A stretch of 64,000 bases of DNA, taken from contig CP188828.1 in assembly GCA_050110875.1 (NCBI GenBank), positions 2,666,001-2,730,000 of the forward strand, read 5' to 3'. The position numbers and the translations under genes are program-made. This document shows, one piece after another, positions 62,281-64,000 of this stretch. This stretch comes from Methyloligella sp050110875 (GTDB taxonomy: Bacteria > Pseudomonadota > Alphaproteobacteria > Rhizobiales > Methyloligellaceae). Positions within the stretch are counted from its first letter, which is position 1; the number at the start of each line of letters is the position of its first letter. Under the pieces are notes generated by a model, which saw nothing but the letters and a program-made list of their open reading frames with translations, was not told the DNA's origin and did not search any database.

Positions 62281-62922
62281 CTACCGGGTCAGCATGAACA
62301 CCGCCTGCTCGCCGAACAGGTTCTGGGCGAAGAAGGGCATGGTGAATCCCAGCCTGTAGCCATAGGCGTTCAGTACCTCGGCGCGCTCGACCTTGGCGCC
62401 GAGCTCGCCGCAGAGCGCGGAGAAATCCTTGATGCTGCACAGATGGATGTTCGGCGTTTCGTACCAGCTATCGGGCAGGTAGGAGGTGCGCGGCATGGTG
62501 CCCTTGAACAGAAGCTGGGTGCGCATCCGCCAATGGCCGAAATTCGGGAACGACACGATGACGTGGCGGCCGATGCGGAGCAGCTGCTGCAGCACCTCCT
62601 TCGGTTGCCGGGTCGCCTGAATGGTCTGGCTCAGGATGACGAAGTCGAAGGCGCCGTCGGGGTAGTAGATCAGGTCGCGATCGGCATCACCCTGTATCAC
62701 GGAGAGGCCCTGGGCCACGCAGGCGTTCACGCCTTGCTGAGAAATCTCGATGCCGCGGCCGTCCACGTGGTGCTTGTCGGACAGGATGCGCAGGAGACCG
62801 CCGTCGCCGCAGCCGATATCGAGCACGCGGGAGCCGCGGGTCACCATCTCGGCAATCAACAGCAGATCGATGCGCGAGGTGTCGGTCTTGCGGACGGTCT
62901 GGGAGGTTGGATGGACGTTCAT
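62281..62922 (-). CDS. metW: Methionine biosynthesis protein MetW
   Basis: 213 residues. The methyltransferase-like fold has VLDIGCGDGGLLRILSD, FDFVILSQTIQATRQPKEVL and VSFPNFGHWRMRTQLLFKGT, all typical of MetW. It works with MetX in acylation of homoserine, probably as an activating partner. The ATG directly follows the metX stop (TAGATG), so the genes are coupled. Confidence 0.95.
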   Translation of the reverse strand: MNVHPTSQTVRKTDTSRIDLLLIAEMVTRGSRVLDIGCGDGGLLRILSDKHHVDGRGIEISQQGVNACVAQGLSVIQGDADRDLIYYPDGAFDFVILSQTIQATRQPKEVLQQLLRIGRHVIVSFPNFGHWRMRTQLLFKGTMPRTSYLPDSWYETPNIHLCSIKDFSALCGELGAKVERAEVLNAYGYRLGFTMPFFAQNLFGEQAVFMLTR

Positions 62923-64000
62923 CTAAACGCCTCCCCCGCCCGCGCCGTTCAGCCCGCGCTTGGCGGCGGCGGCCCCCAGGAAGCCGCGCACGGTGTCGAA
63001 CAGCTCCGGCTCGTGGAGCAGGAAGGCGTCGTGGCCCTTGTCGGTCTCGATCTCCACGAAGCTGACATTGGCGGCGACGGCGTTCAGGGCATGCACGATC
63101 TCGCGGCTCTCCTCGGTGGGGAACAGCCAGTCGCTGGTGAAGGAGATCAGGCAGAAACGCGTCTTGGTGCCGGTGAAGGCGTTGGCCAGCACGCCGTCAT
63201 GATCCGCGGCGATGTCGAAATAGTCCATCGCCCGGGTGATGTAGAGATAGGAGTTGGCGTCGAAGCGGTCGACGAAGCTCACGCCCTGATGGCGCAGATA
63301 GCTTTCCACCTGGAAATCCGCATCGAAGCCAAAGGTCACCTTGTCGCGATCCTGGAGGTTGCGGCCGAACTTCCGGTACAGCGCCTGATCGGAGAGATAG
63401 GTGATGTGGGCGGCCATGCGGGCCACGGCGAGGCCTTTGCGCGGCAGCTTCTTCTCGTCGTCATAGCGCCCGCCGCACCAATCGGGATCGGCCATGACGG
63501 CCTGGCGCCCGACCTCGTGGAAGGCGATGTTCTGAGACGAGTGGCGCGCCGAGCAGGCGATCGGGATCGCCGAGAAGACGCGGTCCTTGTATTTCGCGGC
63601 CCATTCCAGGGTCTGCATGCCGCCCATGGAGCCGCCGATGACACAGAGCAGCTGCTCGATGCCGAGATGGTCCATCAGGCGGGCCTGGGCCCGGACCATG
63701 TCGCCGATGGTGATGACCGGGAAATCGGGACCGTAGGTCTTGCCGGTCTCCGGATTCGGTGAGCTCGGGCCGGTGGAGCCCATGCAGCCGCCCAGCACGT
63801 TGGTGCAGATGACGAAGTATTTGTCCGTATCGACGGGCTTGCCGGGGCCGACCATGGTGGTCCACCAGCCGGGCTTGCCGGTGATCGGATGCGGATTGGC
63901 GACATGCTGATCGCCCGTCAGGGCATGGCAGATCAAGACCGCATTGGATTTGTCGGCGTTGAGGGTGCCGTAGGTCTTATAGGCGATCGAAAACGGCGCC
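62923..64000 (-). CDS. metX: Homoserine O-acetyltransferase, N-terminus cut by the window edge
   Basis: Acylates homoserine for methionine synthesis. The first codons lie beyond 64000, but the frame is open to the edge (APFSIAYKTYGTLNADKSNA). The alpha/beta-hydrolase nucleophile elbow is VIGGSMGGMQTLEWA, the oxyanion region is VLGGCMGSTGPSSP and the His is in KGHDAFLLHEPELF. About 359 residues are visible, so only a short piece is missing. It is coupled to metW. Confidence 0.95.
   Translation of the reverse strand, partial: APFSIAYKTYGTLNADKSNAVLICHALTGDQHVANPHPITGKPGWWTTMVGPGKPVDTDKYFVICTNVLGGCMGSTGPSSPNPETGKTYGPDFPVITIGDMVRAQARLMDHLGIEQLLCVIGGSMGGMQTLEWAAKYKDRVFSAIPIACSARHSSQNIAFHEVGRQAVMADPDWCGGRYDDEKKLPRKGLAVARMAAHITYLSDQALYRKFGRNLQDRDKVTFGFDADFQVESYLRHQGVSFVDRFDANSYLYITRAMDYFDIAADHDGVLANAFTGTKTRFCLISFTSDWLFPTEESREIVHALNAVAANVSFVEIETDKGHDAFLLHEPELFDTVRGFLGAAAAKRGLNGAGGGGV

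Overview
The window reads as a contiguous piece of core chromosome from a GC-rich alphaproteobacterium, most likely of the order Hyphomicrobiales (Rhizobiales). The reasons are the gene content (DUF2794, PhaR, a CcmD with a long tail, an L19 with a fused helix-hairpin-helix tail, DUF1223, ATGA-coupled operons) and several families of short palindromic intergenic repeats of the kind scattered through such genomes. I cannot name a genus from the sequence alone. I see no tRNA, rRNA, insertion sequence, prophage or CRISPR array.

Layout. 1-7.6 kb: leucine synthesis genes leuB, leuD and leuC on the minus strand, separated by secreted proteins, two small zincin-type metalloproteases and a methyltransferase. 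7.8-12.7 kb: the ribosome and secretion block rplS, a small secreted protein, trmD, rimM, rpsP and ffh (minus). 12.7-15.6 kb: two tandem SH3-like secreted paralogues, a 48-residue glycine-zipper protein and an amidase. 15.7-20.9 kb: dapF, mtaB, ftsY, a septation protein A homologue and a MarR regulator (plus). 20.9-24.1 kb: cytochrome c maturation genes ccmG, ccmD, ccmC, ccmB and ccmA (minus), divergent from acnA. 27.2-29.4 kb: DUF1223, a repeat-rich gap holding a strong small-RNA candidate, and DUF2794. 29.4-36.7 kb: a Bax-inhibitor-like protein, an FtsX-type ABC exporter, a TesA-like esterase, and a three-gene lipid cluster resembling E. coli ynbABC. 36.7-41.2 kb: cydB-cydA of the cyanide-insensitive type, a frameshifted photolyase and a macrodomain protein. 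41.2-46.5 kb: a metal locus with a NicO-type permease and DUF1007 divergent from zur, a small membrane protein and znuCBA. 46.6-55.7 kb: ispG, a large autotransporter, ispA, mtgA, rpmF and a degenerate GGDEF-EAL protein. 55.7-58.7 kb: phaR divergent from phaA-phaB (polyhydroxybutyrate). 58.8-64 kb: a cupin, azoR divergent from an HxlR regulator, gloB divergent from a methyltransferase, and metW-metX.

The genes form mostly housekeeping units. The least ordinary items are: a structured RNA with a CCTCCC hairpin loop at about 28.30-28.46 kb; a palindromic repeat that has become the coding tail of rimM; a single-base frameshift in the photolyase; the divergent arrangement of zur with a histidine-rich NicO/DUF1007 pair; the lipid cluster whose CDP-alcohol transferase has Asn in two motif Asp positions; and an autotransporter with about ten repeats of 26-28 residues. 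I found no clearly new multi-gene defence or mobile system here.
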